Shown: positions 16,328 through 24,930, counted from the stretch's first letter. The stretch: 34,314 bases of DNA from an uncultured Alphaproteobacteria bacterium (GCA_903879805.1 CAIRMX010000118.1:1-34314), one strand, 5' to 3'. Translations and numbers: made by a program. The notes: a model not told the origin generated them from the letters alone.

Positions 16328-17509
16328 ATGTCAGAAAATTTCGACATCACAATAATTGGTGGATCCTTTGCGGGCATGACTTCGGCGCTTGCTTTGAGCA
16401 ATGTTTCGGCTGACTTAAAAATCGCCATTATTGAAAAACAAGACATCCTAAAAGCAGACAGAAAGCGGGATGGGCGTGCTTACGCGATTTCAGCGGCGTC
16501 ACTGCAACTTTTTAAAGAAATCGGAATTTTCGAGGAAACTCAAAAACATGCTGGCGTAATTTCTGACATTAAAATCACTGATTACAAATCGCCGTTCTTC
16601 CTTGATTTTATTGGCCACGAGGTGGATGAAAAAGCAGGGCAGTTGGGCCAGATTATTGAAAATTACCACATCCACAACGCGCTGCGCGATCAGATTTTGC
16701 TGCGTAAAAATATCACAGTTTTTTCGCCGAATTTTTACGAAGAAATTGCTTTTGAAAATGGCGTCGCAATCAAACTAGACGGCGGAAAAATTCTAAATTC
16801 AAAATTGCTACTCGCTTGCGACGGACGTTTTTCTAAGCTGCGCGAGCTTTATCAAATTCACACCACGCAGAAAAAATATTACCAAACGGCAATTGTTTTT
16901 AACATTGAGCACGAGCGTTCACACGAAAATATTGCTTACGAAAAATTCTTACCTGGTGGGCCACTAGCAATTTTGCCGCTGCAAAATCCTAACCAATCGT
17001 CAATCGTTTGGATCGCGCCCGACAAGCTTTCGCAAGCCATTTTAAGTTTGGATGAAGAAAATTTTGCTCAGCAATTAAACAAAAAAATGGAAGATTGCTT
17101 AGGAAAAGCTGCGGTAATTTCTGAAAAATTTTCTTACCCGTTAATTGCGATTGAGGCTGAAAAATTTTACCACGAAAAAATGCTGCTAATCGGTGACGCC
17201 GCTTGTGGTGTGCATCCAATCGCAGGGCAGGGTTTTAATTTGGCGATTTCGGGAATTAAAATTTTGTGCGAGTTGGTGAAAAATAATCTGCTTTGCGGTT
17301 TAGATATTTCGAACCAAAACCTGATCGATTCTTACAATAAAAAAGCCAAATCCGAGGCGAAAAAGATGTTGGTTGCAACCGACATTCTAAATTCACTTTT
17401 TGAAACTAAGAGTCTGTCAGTGAGCGTAGTTCGTGACTTAGGCCTTGGTTTAGTAAATAAAATTCCGGTGCTGAAAAAGTTTTTTATTAAAAGCGCCGGT
17501 GGGTTTTAA
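16328..17509 (+). CDS. UbiH/UbiF/Coq6-family FAD-dependent quinone-ring hydroxylase
   Basis: Members add hydroxyl groups to the ring of ubiquinone precursors at the membrane. The 393-residue protein has the N-terminal FAD-binding I-I-G-G-S-F-A-G-M, the mid segment D-G-R-A-Y-A-I-S, and the family signature G-D-A-A-C-G-V-H-P-I-A-G-Q-G-F-N-L-A. Which ring carbon it acts on cannot be told from the sequence. Ten extra in-frame codons upstream are excluded because the ATG at 16328 directly precedes the conserved F-D-I-T-I-I-G-G start. waaA follows after 35 bases. Confidence 0.88.
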   Translation: MSENFDITIIGGSFAGMTSALALSNVSADLKIAIIEKQDILKADRKRDGRAYAISAASLQLFKEIGIFEETQKHAGVISDIKITDYKSPFFLDFIGHEVDEKAGQLGQIIENYHIHNALRDQILLRKNITVFSPNFYEEIAFENGVAIKLDGGKILNSKLLLACDGRFSKLRELYQIHTTQKKYYQTAIVFNIEHERSHENIAYEKFLPGGPLAILPLQNPNQSSIVWIAPDKLSQAILSLDEENFAQQLNKKMEDCLGKAAVISEKFSYPLIAIEAEKFYHEKMLLIGDAACGVHPIAGQGFNLAISGIKILCELVKNNLLCGLDISNQNLIDSYNKKAKSEAKKMLVATDILNSLFETKSLSVSVVRDLGLGLVNKIPVLKKFFIKSAGGF

Positions 17510-17544
17510 TAACTCAAATTCTTTAATTTTTACGTCATTTCCAA

Positions 17545-18831
17545 ATGCTAATTTACCGAATTCTCTCAGTCGCACTTTTTCCATTTCTTGAGCTGTACCT
17601 TTTCTTCCGCGTTTACAAAAAAAAAGAAGATAAAAAGCGCTTAAAAGAACGCTTCGGAAAGCCTACGGAACTTCGTCCCAAAGGCCAAATCATCTGGCTT
17701 CACGCTGTTAGTGTTGGCGAAACAAATTCGGCATTCATTTTAATTGAAGAGTTACTGAGTTTTTTTCCGAAAGTTTCAATTTTATTCACCACAACCACTG
17801 TTACTTCTGCAGCAGTTGTCGCAGCAAAAATTCCCCAATTTAATGGCCGCGTGGTGCATCAATTTTTGCCAATTGATACTTACTTTTGTGTTAAGGATTT
17901 TTTCTATTTTTGGCGCCCCGAAGTGGCAATTTTTGTTGAGTCAGAAATTTGGCCAAACCTGATTGATGTGGCCAATCAAATGGATGTTCCGACCTTTTTG
18001 GTTAATGCCAGAATGTCAGAAAAATCGTCAGCAAAATGGCGTTTTGCTAAATCTTGTGGTTTTAGTATTTTTGATTCTTTCGCCGGAATTTTTGCGCAAA
18101 GCGAAGAGGACAAAGCGCGTTTGCAAACACTAACCGATCAGGAAATTTTCTTTTACGGCAATCTCAAATCGCAGGCGCAAAATTTAAGCTTTGATGCTGA
18201 CGAATTAACCAAATTAAAAACCCAAATCGGTTCCAGAAAATTCTGGCTTGCGGCCAGCACTCACAAAGGTGAAGAAGAAATAATAATGCAAACGCACGAG
18301 ATGCTTAAAAAAGATTTCCCCGATCTTTTAACCATTTTGGTTTTGCGTCACCCTAATCGCGCAGAAGAAGTGAAACCTTTACTAAGCTCGGTGAAATTGG
18401 CGCAACGCAGCAAAAAAGAAAATATCGAAAGCGGCACCGAAATTTATTTGGTCGACACTTTAAACGAGCTTGGAATTTTTTACCGCCTAGCCAAATTCTC
18501 TTTCATCGGAGGCTCGCTAGCACAGGTTGGAGGCCACAATCCATTTGAAGCAATTAAGCTTGGCTGCGGGGTGATTTCGGGTCGCAACGTCAAAAATTTT
18601 AAAGAAATTTACGCCACGCTAGAAGCAAGAAACGCTTGTGCACTGGTTGACTCGGCAGCAAGTTTGGCAGCGAAAGTGCGAGAATTTTTGCAAAGCGAAC
18701 AAGCACTACAAGCCATGATTAGCAACGCCGCATCAGCAATTGAAAGTGCTGACGACATTGCTAAAGAGGTGGTGGAAAAGATCAGTTTTATTTTGGAATT
18801 GGAAGAAAAAGTAAATTCTACTGAACAATAA
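17545..18831 (+). CDS. waaA: Kdo transferase (lipid A 3-deoxy-manno-octulosonic acid transferase)
   Basis: WaaA attaches Kdo to lipid IVA at the inner membrane. The 428-residue protein has an N-terminal membrane anchor (residues about 4-24), then the family motifs H-A-V-S-V-G-E (52-58), T-T-T-V-T-S, and F-V-E-S-E-I-W-P-N. The C-terminal GT-B half keeps R-H-P-N-R and G-G-S-L-A-Q-V-G-G-H-N-P-F-E-A. Length is normal. It implies that this organism makes at least a Kdo-lipid A core. Its 3' end overlaps the convergent cupredoxin-like gene by 14 bases. Confidence 0.95.
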   Translation: MLIYRILSVALFPFLELYLFFRVYKKKEDKKRLKERFGKPTELRPKGQIIWLHAVSVGETNSAFILIEELLSFFPKVSILFTTTTVTSAAVVAAKIPQFNGRVVHQFLPIDTYFCVKDFFYFWRPEVAIFVESEIWPNLIDVANQMDVPTFLVNARMSEKSSAKWRFAKSCGFSIFDSFAGIFAQSEEDKARLQTLTDQEIFFYGNLKSQAQNLSFDADELTKLKTQIGSRKFWLAASTHKGEEEIIMQTHEMLKKDFPDLLTILVLRHPNRAEEVKPLLSSVKLAQRSKKENIESGTEIYLVDTLNELGIFYRLAKFSFIGGSLAQVGGHNPFEAIKLGCGVISGRNVKNFKEIYATLEARNACALVDSAASLAAKVREFLQSEQALQAMISNAASAIESADDIAKEVVEKISFILELEEKVNSTEQ

Positions 18832-19150
18832 TTTTGCCTTGTGCAGTTTTTTGGTGAAAATCGCCAAAAAACTTGTACTCGCCTGATTTTAAAGGGCTGA
18901 TGACGATGTTAATTTTTTTCCCAGCGCCAACCAATTTCTCTTTTTTTAAATCCCCGCTTTCAAATTCTTCCAAAGTTTTGTCGAGATTCTCAATGACGAG
19001 AGTGAATCTTTGATTGGCAGGAACCGTGATTTCTGCCGGTTCAAATTTGTGATCTTTGATTTGAACTAAAAATTCTGTGTTGGCAGCAAAAGTGTTTGAA
19101 GCCGCGAAAATAAAGGTTAAAGCGGTAAGAGTCTTAAATAAGTTTTTCAT
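18818..19150 (-). CDS. Exported cupredoxin-like protein lacking the copper cysteine
   Basis: The 110-residue protein has a cleavable signal peptide (residues 1-22, ending F-A-A-S-N-T-F-A) and a cupredoxin beta-sandwich of the EfeO-associated type, with F-E-P-A-E-I-T-V-P-A-N-Q-R-F-T-L-V-I-E-N. The last part, G-E-Y-K-F-F-G-D-F-H-Q-K-T-A-Q-G-K-I, sits where type-1 copper proteins have Cys, His and Met ligands. Here only a histidine remains and the mature protein has no cysteine or methionine. It probably does not bind type-1 copper. It starts three bases after radA, so the two share a transcript; a functional tie is not obvious. Confidence 0.8.
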   Translation of the reverse strand: MKNLFKTLTALTFIFAASNTFAANTEFLVQIKDHKFEPAEITVPANQRFTLVIENLDKTLEEFESGDLKKEKLVGAGKKINIVISPLKSGEYKFFGDFHQKTAQGKIIVQ

Positions 19151-19153
19151 ACA

Positions 19154-20563
19154 TTAGCCTTTCTTAAAAAATTTTGCCAAGTCACGAATGTGACCAATTA
19201 AATGCAATTCTAATTCCGGTAGTAATTTTTTTAGTGCCGCGAAATTTTTATTTTTCTCATTCGCTTTTGGAATCAAGCAATTCTTGAAGCCAAGCTTCGC
19301 CGCCTCTTTCAATCTTCCTTCCAAATTGCTGACCATTCTAACTTCGCCGCTTAAACCAACTTCGCCAATGGCAATTGTTGAAGCAGGCAAAGCAATGTCG
19401 CGCGCCGCAGAAATTAGGGCGCAGGCCACCGCTAAATCGGCCGCGGTTTCTTCAATTTTTAAGCCGCCGACAATGTTTAAATAAACTTCCTTGTCGAACA
19501 GATTGAGGCCGAAACGACTGTTTAAAACGGCGATTACCATTGCCAAACGATTGGTGTCCCAACCAACAACGGCGCGTCTTGGAGTTGGAATGAAAGAGGG
19601 CGAGACCAACGCTTGAATTTCAACTAAAATCGGCCGCGTGCCTTCAACGCCAGCAAAAACAATCGAGCCGCTAGTTTCGCGGTCGTAAGAAGTTAAAAAA
19701 AGTTCACTCGGGTTTGAAACTTCAGAAAGCCCAATCTCATTCATTTCAAAAACGCCGATTTCATTAGCCGCACCGAAGCGGTTTTTAATCGAGCGCAAAA
19801 TTCTAAAATGCAGATCTTTCTCACCTTCAAAATAAAGCACGGTGTCAACCATGTGCTCCAAAACCTTGGGCCCAGCGATTTGGCCGTCTTTGGTTACGTG
19901 CGAAACAATCAGCAAAGTAATGTTATTTTTCTTGGCAAAAATCGTCAGCTCACCCGCCGCGGCGCGCACTTGCGAAACGGTGCCGGGTGCGGAAGCTAAA
20001 TCTTCCAAAAACATTGTTTGGATCGAGTCAATAATCACCACGGTTGGCAGCTTTTTGCCGTCAACGGAATTAATTATTTCAGCCACGTTGGTGGTTGCAG
20101 CAAGTTGAATCGAATCTTGTTTAACGCCCATCCGCTGCGCCCGCAGACGAATTTCGTCAATTGATTCTTCGCCTGAAATGTAGATTACCTGATTTTTTCC
20201 TTGAGCCAAACTTTCTGCCGTTTGCAAAAGCAAAGTCGATTTTCCAATGCCGGGATCGCCGCCAATTAGCACCACGGAGCCTTGCACCAAGCCGCCGCCC
20301 AGCACGCGATCAAGTTCGTTAATGTTAGTTTGAATACGTGGAAAATTTTGCGCTTCACCAGTCAACTGCACCAATTCAATTTTCTTTGCGTCAGATTTTT
20401 TATTTTTTTTGTCGTCAGAAATGCGCGTAAAATGCGAGCCGCCACCTTCGGCAAATTCTTCAACAATACTGTTCCAAGCCCCACAATCAGGACATTTCCC
20501 CGCCCATTTAAAATGAATCGAGCCGCAAGATTGACAGGAATAGGCGGTTTTTTTAGTGGCCAT
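19154..20563 (-). CDS. radA: DNA repair protein RadA (Sms)
   Basis: RadA is a RecA-like ATPase that promotes branch migration in recombinational repair. The 469-residue protein has a four-cysteine zinc finger (C10, C13, C24, C27), the Walker A G-G-D-P-G-I-G-K-S-T, a Walker B V-V-I-I-D-S-I-Q-T, and the RadA-specific K-N-R-F-G. A C-terminal Lon-protease-like domain, with G-G-L-K-I-E-E-T-A-A-D-L-A, completes it. Length and order are standard. It is the first gene of a two-gene minus-strand unit and diverges from the aminopeptidase gene. Confidence 0.97.
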   Translation of the reverse strand: MATKKTAYSCQSCGSIHFKWAGKCPDCGAWNSIVEEFAEGGGSHFTRISDDKKNKKSDAKKIELVQLTGEAQNFPRIQTNINELDRVLGGGLVQGSVVLIGGDPGIGKSTLLLQTAESLAQGKNQVIYISGEESIDEIRLRAQRMGVKQDSIQLAATTNVAEIINSVDGKKLPTVVIIDSIQTMFLEDLASAPGTVSQVRAAAGELTIFAKKNNITLLIVSHVTKDGQIAGPKVLEHMVDTVLYFEGEKDLHFRILRSIKNRFGAANEIGVFEMNEIGLSEVSNPSELFLTSYDRETSGSIVFAGVEGTRPILVEIQALVSPSFIPTPRRAVVGWDTNRLAMVIAVLNSRFGLNLFDKEVYLNIVGGLKIEETAADLAVACALISAARDIALPASTIAIGEVGLSGEVRMVSNLEGRLKEAAKLGFKNCLIPKANEKNKNFAALKKLLPELELHLIGHIRDLAKFFKKG

Positions 20564-20609
20564 TTTTTAATTTAGTTGTGGTGAAAAATTGCTAGTTGGT
20601 GTTACTTTG

Positions 20610-20707
20610 ACTGGACCCCGTCGTGAAGACGGGGTGACACCGAGAGAGTGTTTTGTTGGTGCGTTACAGGCACTCCGTGTCACCCCGTCTTCACGACGGG
20701 GTCCAGT
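20610..20707. repeat. Family 1 palindromic repeat, full two-arm element
   Basis: Perfectly complementary 31-base arms lie at 20610-20640 (ACTGGACCCCGTCGTGAAGA...) and 20677-20707. Each arm contains its own CCCCGTC/GACGGGG hairpin. A shorter GAGTG/CACTC stem lies inside. The element fills most of the radA/aminopeptidase divergent spacer. Both strands stay open across it, and the plus-strand reading T-G-P-R-R-E-D-G-V-T is in the same frame as the repeat inside the oxidoreductase gene. Confidence 0.93.
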
Positions 20708-20738
20708 TGGCACGGTAAGTATTCTAAATAAAATCAAA

Positions 20739-22466
20739 ATGCAAAAGAACGATCTTACCACTAAATTGTTAGAGCTAAAAAATTTTTTAAAAGAACAAAA
20801 AATCGATTTCTTTTTTCTGCCGAATTGTGACGAATTTTTTTCGGAATATTTGCCGGAAAGTGAGAAGAGGATTCAGTATTTGACGGGGTTCGCTGGATCC
20901 GCCGCGACGGTAATTATTGGGCAGGAGAAGTCGTATTTTTTCACGGATGGGCGCTACATTTTGCAGGCCAAAAGTGAGCTTGATTTGAGTGAGTTTGAAA
21001 TTTTTAACATTGCGCAAAAGTCGCCGCTGGCTTGGTTGCGGGAAAATTTGGGTGAGGGTGTGTTGGCGTTGGATCCAAAATTAACGGGGGTAAATTTTGC
21101 CAAATCTTTGCCGCAAAACCACGTCTTCCTTGAGCAAAATCCGGTTGACGAAATTTGGCAAAATCGCCCGCTGCCGCAAAACTCAGCGATTTTTTCTTGT
21201 GACGAAAATCTTACTGGTCTCGATTCACAAACCAAACGCGCCCAGATTTTGCAAACACTTGCGGCGGATGCGGTAGTAATTACTAAACCCGAAAACCTTT
21301 GCTGGCTGCTCAATATTCGCGCTGCTGACGTAGAAGCCACGCCGCTTTTGCTGGCTTACGCGATTTTATTTAAAAGTGGTGAAGTAGATTTATTTGTTGA
21401 TTCAAAGCGCGCGCATCCAGATTTGGCGGGGGTTAATTTTGTGGCGCTCGAAAATTTTGCCTCACGAATTTCGGTTCTAAAAAAAGTTCAAATTGATGCG
21501 GCATCAACGAACCAGTGGCTTCTCAACCTGCTTGAAAAAAACAAATCCGAAATAATTTTCAAAACCGACGCCATTGAAATTGCCAAAGCTTGCAAAAATT
21601 CTGCCGAAATTTCCGGCGCAATTAAAGCCCACGAAGTTGACGGATTGGCGCTGACAAAATTTTTATTTTGGTTGAGTGGTGCGCCCGAAACTGACGAAAT
21701 TTTAGCGGCAGAAAAGCTGCTTGAATTTCGTAGGGAGCATCCAGATTTTTTGTATCCAAGCTTCGCCTCAATCTCGGGATTCGCCAGTAACGGCGCGGTA
21801 ATTCACTACCACGCCAGTGAAAAAACTAACAAAAAAATCACCGGAAATTCGCTCTACTTAATCGACTCGGGCGGGCAATATTTTGGCCCAGAATTTTTCG
21901 GCACCACCGACGTCACGCGCACAATTGCAATTGGCAAGCCCACCCCCGAAATGGTCGAAAATTTCACCCGCGTTTTGAAAGGCCACATTGCTTTGGCGCG
22001 AGCGAAATTTCCCCGCAGCACTTCAGGCGCACAGCTTGACGCTTTGGCACGCGAGCATTTGTGGCGGGCAGGGCTCGACTACGACCACGGCACTGGTCAC
22101 GGTGTTGGCAGTTTTTTGTCGGTGCACGAAGGCCCGTGTGGCATTAGCAAACGTGCGCACCAGCCGCTGCTTGAAGGAATGATTCTTTCCAACGAACCCG
22201 GATTTTACAAAGAGGGAGAATACGGAATTCGCATTGAAAACCTAATGTTGGTAGAAAAATTCGACGAGAAATTTTTGCAATTTCGCACCCTGACTTTGGC
22301 GCCGCTGGATCCAAATTTGATTGATTTTAAAATGTTGACCCGTCCCGAGCGCAAGTGGCTTTGCAATTACCACGAGCAGATTTTAGAAAAATTTGTGGAG
22401 AAAATTAGTGCGGAAAATCGTCAGTGGTTGGAAGAAATTTTGGCGGTTTTTCGTGAGAGAATCTGA
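20739..22466 (+). CDS. Long-form Xaa-Pro aminopeptidase (M24B)
   Basis: The enzyme removes the N-terminal residue from peptides with proline at position two. The 575-residue protein is of the three-domain type: two creatinase-like N-terminal domains and a pita-bread catalytic domain. The metal ligands can be seen: Asp in L-I-D-S-G-G-Q-Y, Asp in T-T-D-V-T-R-T, His in G-T-G-H-G-V-G, Glu in L-S-N-E-P-G-F-Y, and Glu in I-R-I-E-N-L. The frame is open upstream to a TTG at 20589 through the palindromic repeat. The ATG at 20739 is preferred because it directly precedes a family-like start (L-T-T-K-L-L-E-L-K-N-F-L). Confidence 0.92.
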   Translation: MQKNDLTTKLLELKNFLKEQKIDFFFLPNCDEFFSEYLPESEKRIQYLTGFAGSAATVIIGQEKSYFFTDGRYILQAKSELDLSEFEIFNIAQKSPLAWLRENLGEGVLALDPKLTGVNFAKSLPQNHVFLEQNPVDEIWQNRPLPQNSAIFSCDENLTGLDSQTKRAQILQTLAADAVVITKPENLCWLLNIRAADVEATPLLLAYAILFKSGEVDLFVDSKRAHPDLAGVNFVALENFASRISVLKKVQIDAASTNQWLLNLLEKNKSEIIFKTDAIEIAKACKNSAEISGAIKAHEVDGLALTKFLFWLSGAPETDEILAAEKLLEFRREHPDFLYPSFASISGFASNGAVIHYHASEKTNKKITGNSLYLIDSGGQYFGPEFFGTTDVTRTIAIGKPTPEMVENFTRVLKGHIALARAKFPRSTSGAQLDALAREHLWRAGLDYDHGTGHGVGSFLSVHEGPCGISKRAHQPLLEGMILSNEPGFYKEGEYGIRIENLMLVEKFDEKFLQFRTLTLAPLDPNLIDFKMLTRPERKWLCNYHEQILEKFVEKISAENRQWLEEILAVFRERI

Positions 22467-22490
22467 ATTCTCACCTGCAGGTGAGAATTC
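22465..22490. repeat. Perfect 26-base palindrome on the aminopeptidase stop codon
   Basis: The site reads GAATTCTCACC, TGCA, GGTGAGAATTC and is fully self-complementary. It begins inside the TGA stop. As RNA it gives an 11-base stem with a TGCA loop but is followed by A-rich sequence, so it is not a classic terminator. The bases just upstream (GTGAGAGAAT) could pair with the left arm instead, giving an alternative fold. Confidence 0.85.
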
Positions 22491-22534
22491 AAAGAAAACT
22501 CCGAAATCCCTTGTAAATAAAGCACGCAAGCCAG

Positions 22535-23518
22535 ATGCAAATTGCCCTCAAAAACTACTCAAAACTGCTCGCTGAAATTCAGAAATTAATTACTCAAACA
22601 CAGAAAAATATTGTCCAAACTGTGAACCGTCAAAAGGTGGTAATGAGTTGGCAAATTGGTCGAGAAATTGACACGCATTTAAAATCAGACGAGCGCGCTG
22701 AGTACGGCAAAAAAATGTTTGAAGAGTTGGAAAAAGACACAGCAATTGCCAAAAGTGTGTTGTACCAAATGCGAGCTTTTTACAAAGCTTACCCAACTTT
22801 GCCCGTAGCTGAAAATGATTTAAGTTGGAGTCACTACCGAAATTTAGCGGCAATTGAAAATGACGAAAAGCGTCAGATTTTTGAAGAGTTGACGGTGAAA
22901 AATAATTTGAGTTCTGGCGATTTACAACTCGCCGTTGCTGATTCTAAAGCCTCTGAAAAAAAGAAGATCAAACCAAAAACCAACACAAAATTAACCCGCC
23001 CGCAAGCGCAGCTTTTTACCTACAAAATTGTTGAGCAACTTGGATTTGTCGGCAAAAAAATCGATTTGGGATTCAGCATTTTTGCTGAAATCAAAACCAA
23101 ATTTAAAGACGGCGAAATTGTTGAATCGCAAAAAATGTTGTTAAAAAAATCTGCGGTAACGCCAGCCGCAATGCATTGCTACAAAGCCATTTTAGAGCGG
23201 GTGGTGGACGGTGACACTTTGCACGTCAATCTCGATTTGGGTTTTGGAATTACTCACAAAGAAATTTTGCGTTTGGCCAAAATTAATGCGCCCGAAGCTG
23301 ACACGAAAGAGGGCGTGAAAAGTTTTTTGGCGCTAAAAAAAATCTTAAAAGATGTGCCGTTTTTAGTGGTTAAAACCAACAAAACCGACATTTACGGGCG
23401 TTACGTGGCGGAGGTTTTCTTTGGGAAGAAAGGCGAGAAGGACGCGCAGGAAGTTGCCAAAAATGGAGTGTACCTAAACCAACTGCTGCTGGATTTGGGA
23501 GTGGTGGAGAAATACTAG
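22535..23518 (+). CDS. DUF1016 (YhcG-N) protein fused to a staphylococcal-nuclease-like domain
   Basis: Residues 1 to about 150 match the DUF1016 N-terminal region: V-N-R-Q-K-V-V-M-S-W-Q-I-G-R-E-I and L-S-W-S-H-Y-R-N-L. Residues about 210-327 form an SNase-like domain with R-V-V-D-G-D-T-L, L-R-L-A-K-I-N-A-P-E, and T-D-I-Y-G-R-Y-V-A-E-V-F. The catalytic Arg and Glu are present; the Asp before A-P-E is Asn here. In YhcG-type proteins the N-terminal part normally precedes a PD-(D/E)XK-like nuclease, so this is a swap of nuclease domain. The role is unknown; nucleic-acid cleavage, perhaps in defence or phage-related functions, is inferred. No signal peptide is seen. Confidence 0.85.
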   Translation: MQIALKNYSKLLAEIQKLITQTQKNIVQTVNRQKVVMSWQIGREIDTHLKSDERAEYGKKMFEELEKDTAIAKSVLYQMRAFYKAYPTLPVAENDLSWSHYRNLAAIENDEKRQIFEELTVKNNLSSGDLQLAVADSKASEKKKIKPKTNTKLTRPQAQLFTYKIVEQLGFVGKKIDLGFSIFAEIKTKFKDGEIVESQKMLLKKSAVTPAAMHCYKAILERVVDGDTLHVNLDLGFGITHKEILRLAKINAPEADTKEGVKSFLALKKILKDVPFLVVKTNKTDIYGRYVAEVFFGKKGEKDAQEVAKNGVYLNQLLLDLGVVEKY

Positions 23519-23546
23519 GTTGCGTTGACTGTGCTACGCACATTTT

Positions 23547-23652
23547 GTGTCACCCCGTCGAATGACGGGGTCCATTTCGTCGTGATTTCTTAAGTTTCAT
23601 TTACTTTACCGAGATTGTAGCGCCGTGGACCCCGTCATTTGACGGGGTGACA
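23547..23652. repeat. Family 1 palindromic repeat, two spaced arms
   Basis: Arms lie at 23547-23574 (GTGTCACCCCGTC...GGGGTCCA) and 23626-23652 (TGGACCCCGTCATTTGACGG...), separated by about 50 bases with no gene. Each arm is also its own hairpin. The element occupies the middle of the 224-base gap before the ATP-grasp gene. Confidence 0.92.
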
Positions 23653-23688
23653 ACTTTAACATTTCCACCCGCGAATAACCACCCCCCG

Positions 23689-23711
23689 CCCCTCTCTACG
23701 AAAAGGAGGGG
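23689..23711. repeat. CCCCTC/GAGGGG hairpin before the ATP-grasp gene
   Basis: CCCCTC (23689-23694) pairs with GAGGGG (23706-23711) across an 11-base loop. The run GGAGGGG is too far from the ATG at 23743 to be its ribosome-binding site. It may be another short palindromic element; no second copy is in the window. Confidence 0.45.
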
Positions 23712-23742
23712 AGTTAATCGAGCTAACTAGAAAAAATCAAAA

Positions 23743-24930
23743 ATGACCAAATTAAAATCTCTACTCATCGGGTCGCACCCACATTTAGCGCAGGCTTTGC
23801 CGTTTTTGCTTTTTCGGGCGGGCTTTGAAATTGATGCGGTGACGGCGGGGACTTTTGTTAATTACGGTGGGTTGATTTCGCGCCACACGGTAGTTGCAGG
23901 CGAAAAAGATTTGCCCAAGAAACTAGACGAAATTGATCTGGATGCTTACGACCTGATTGTTCCTTTTGACGATCAGGCTTTGCAAAATATCAGAGATTCA
24001 AACTTGCCTCTGAAGAAAAAATTAAAACTTTTGCCGGTTTTAAACGAAAAAGATTTCCAACATCTCGGCTCAAAAATCGCCTTGTCAGAAATTCTTAACC
24101 AAGCGCAAATAACCACGCCGCCATTTCTTGAGGCTCTTGGGCTTGAGCAGGTAATTGCTGCTGCAGAAAAACTAACATTTCCGGTAATGGTGAAGGTTGA
24201 TTTTTCGGGCGGAGGAGGCGGGGTTTTTGAATGTAAAAACCAATCTGACATTGCTGAAATTGACATTAAGCATTTTGCTTTGCCGCTTTTGGTGCAAAAG
24301 AAAATTGCAGGTTGCGAACTTGACCTGACGGCCTTTTACCAAAATTCTCAATTGCTGCATTTTGGCTATTCGTGGTTTGAAAAAGTGGTGAGTAAATTTG
24401 GGCCATCCTCGCTTCGCACTTACGAACAGTTGGGAAATAGTTGTGACGAGAAATTATTTTTAACAATGCAACAACTTGGCAAAGTGCTTGGGGCTGACGG
24501 GTTTGTTAAAATTTCAGCAATCAAATGCGAGCAAGATGGCGAGCTTTATTTTATTGAAGCTGACATGCGGCCAAATATCTGGATCGATTTCACCAAATTT
24601 ATTGGAGATGATTTGGCGCTAAAAATTGCTAATTGGTTTGAGAAAAAAGCGGTGCTGCAATTTCCGATTTCAATTAATTCGAAATTTCCGACAAAGTTAA
24701 AAATGGCACATTTTTTAAGAACGGCGCTTTTGGATATTTTGTTTAATCGTTACAATGTGCTTGGACTGATGTCGGTGGAGGATTTTAGAAGATTTTGGTG
24801 TGCTATTTTGCTGCCTAAAATGAGTGAGATTTGGGATGCAATAAAGCTAAACAAGTACAATCGTCGCAGATTTAAGAGCGTGCTTAGAATTGCTTTTACT
24901 AATTTAAATCGCCGCGTTTCTGCTCAATAA
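23743..24930 (+). CDS. ATP-grasp family ligase of unknown substrate
   Basis: The 395-residue protein has an ATP-grasp fold of the carbamoyl-phosphate-synthase/biotin-carboxylase-like type. It has an N-terminal Rossmann-like start (L-L-I-G-S-H-P-H-L), the nucleotide segment F-P-V-M-V-K-V-D-F-S-G-G-G-G-G-V (residues about 145-160), and the metal-binding F-I-E-A-D-M-R-P-N near 270. The last 90 residues are basic and unassigned. Such enzymes join a carboxylate to an amine or other nucleophile using ATP. Its gene ends inside the end of speD (32-base tail-to-tail overlap), beside the polyamine-type operon, so an amine substrate is possible but unproven. No ribosome-binding site stands out. Confidence 0.75.
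   Translation: MTKLKSLLIGSHPHLAQALPFLLFRAGFEIDAVTAGTFVNYGGLISRHTVVAGEKDLPKKLDEIDLDAYDLIVPFDDQALQNIRDSNLPLKKKLKLLPVLNEKDFQHLGSKIALSEILNQAQITTPPFLEALGLEQVIAAAEKLTFPVMVKVDFSGGGGGVFECKNQSDIAEIDIKHFALPLLVQKKIAGCELDLTAFYQNSQLLHFGYSWFEKVVSKFGPSSLRTYEQLGNSCDEKLFLTMQQLGKVLGADGFVKISAIKCEQDGELYFIEADMRPNIWIDFTKFIGDDLALKIANWFEKKAVLQFPISINSKFPTKLKMAHFLRTALLDILFNRYNVLGLMSVEDFRRFWCAILLPKMSEIWDAIKLNKYNRRRFKSVLRIAFTNLNRRVSAQ

Noticed and set aside
20589..20738. N-terminal extension of the aminopeptidase through the palindromic repeat
   Set aside because: It would need a TTG start without a ribosome-binding site. The openness of the frame is explained by the repeat, which is open on both strands.
20567..20761. 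64-residue minus-strand frame across the repeat
   Set aside because: It exists only because the repeat is open on both strands, and it overlaps the radA start and the aminopeptidase start.
16239..23652. CRISPR array from the recurring GTCACCCCGTC units
   Set aside because: Copies are thousands of bases apart, are inverted pairs, and have no regular spacers or cas genes.
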